Source: Elusimicrobiota bacterium (GTDB taxonomy: Bacteria; Elusimicrobiota; UBA8919). From it: DNA of 15,094 bases. How positions within the stretch are numbered: position 1 is the stretch's first letter; each line of letters opens with the position of its first letter. This document shows positions 14,784-15,094 of the stretch, piece after piece. The DNA is taken from NCBI GenBank assembly GCA_003452965.1, contig DMMW01000044.1:1-15094 (forward strand). Direction: 5' to 3'. Under the pieces are notes generated by a model. The model was not told the origin of the DNA. It ran no database searches and saw only the letters and a program-made list of their open reading frames with translations. The position numbers were made by a program, and so were the translations under genes.

Positions 14784-14909
14784 AGACTGTGTCGCAATTG
14801 TTAATGAATGTATTTCGTTTTCCATTTTGTAGCAGCAAAGCGTAAGCTTTGCCATGTTTTAGCAGAGCTATCGCTCTGCAGCTACAATTTTGGAATTATG
14901 ACACAGTCT
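14784..14909. mobile_element. 126-bp MITE-like element, copy 2
   Basis: This second copy has the same length, the same terminal repeats AGACTGTGTC/GACACAGTCT and four base differences from copy 1. Here the inner hairpin GCAAAGC-GTAA-GCTTTGC is perfect, while copy 1 has two mismatches in it. It lies 30 bases upstream of the alaS start codon. Confidence 0.85.
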
Positions 14910-14938
14910 CCTTATCGGGAACCCAGTTACATTTTCAG

Positions 14939-14962
14939 ATTCCTGCTAACTACCGCAGGAAT
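14939..14962. repeat. ATTCCTGC...GCAGGAAT hairpin, second copy
   Basis: This 8-bp hairpin with a TAACTACC loop is nearly identical to 12072-12095 and sits at the same side of the MITE. Confidence 0.7.
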
Positions 14963-14984
14963 GACGAACGTTACTCGTTATACC

Positions 14985-15088
14985 CGCCACTTCCGCCACT
15001 TACGCCACTTCCGCCACTGAACCATCGGCGGACAAGGAACCATCGGCGGACAAGGAACCATCGGCGGACAAGGAACCGTTGGCGGGTA
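14985..15088. repeat. Tandem 9-bp and 18-bp repeats
   Basis: Four units of CGCCACTTC (14985-15020, the last bases varying) are followed by three perfect units of ACCATCGGCGGACAAGGA (15021-15074) and a partial fourth. The 18-base unit also occurs in reverse orientation near 5250. No gene is seen. The array is not CRISPR: the units abut without spacers. Confidence 0.9.
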
Positions 15089-15094
15089 ATTCTT

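Noticed and set aside
14985..15088. Possible CRISPR array
   Set aside because: The 9- and 18-base units abut directly with no unique spacers, and no cas gene is present.
1..15094. Circular overlap between the window ends, both with CCGCCACTTCC-like sequence
   Set aside because: The shared sequence is a short dispersed repeat also seen inside the window, and the flanks do not match.

Overview
The window looks like chromosomal DNA from an uncultivated bacterium with AT-rich coding sequence. Its intergenic spacers are crowded with short GC-rich palindromes and simple repeats. Every gene I can support lies on the minus strand. An alpha-galactosidase-like enzyme, a GnnA-like lipid A-type oxidoreductase and a c-di-GMP-I-like RNA would fit a Gram-negative candidate phylum of the Omnitrophota/Elusimicrobiota kind. 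This placement is only an impression from repeat style and gene content; no marker gene here settles it.

Left block (about 740-7930), in transcription order: a large glycoside-hydrolase-like protein (7927-5498); a 450-base repeat-rich gap; a GH36-like alpha-galactosidase (5047-3197); a URO-D/MtaA-type methyltransferase-like protein (3092-2088); a Gfo/Idh/MocA dehydrogenase (1991-801); and an intrinsic terminator (774-741). It reads as a sugar-degradation locus. The spacer between alpha-galactosidase and URO-D is repeated exactly, 104 of 104 bases, between URO-D and the dehydrogenase. That makes the URO-D gene look like a cassette between direct repeats, and it implies a GTG start for the dehydrogenase.

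Middle block (about 8090-10922): a membrane-anchored TPR protein with its own terminator, a GnnA/WlbA-like oxidoreductase, a TIGR00725/LOG-like small protein, and tRNA-Arg(CCG). The tRNA ends 11 bases before the LOG-like start codon. Upstream of the tRNA lie two tandem broken copies. In each, part of the anticodon arm is replaced by a TCCCGA-type palindrome and the T arm is missing.

Right block (11136-15094): a zeta-toxin-like P-loop ATPase with a TTG start and an overlooked 50-residue partner gene; a 126-bp MITE-like element; full-length alaS; a second copy of the MITE; and an array of 9-bp and 18-bp tandem repeats. The end of the first MITE seems to supply the -35 box of a promoter for the toxin-like pair.

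The far left (1-320) has several hairpins and a minus-strand RNA resembling a divergent GEMM-I (c-di-GMP-I) riboswitch. Two of its stems are built from the same TCCCGA palindrome found inside the broken tRNAs. The most unusual signal in the window is this repeated association of one short palindrome with stems of structured RNAs.
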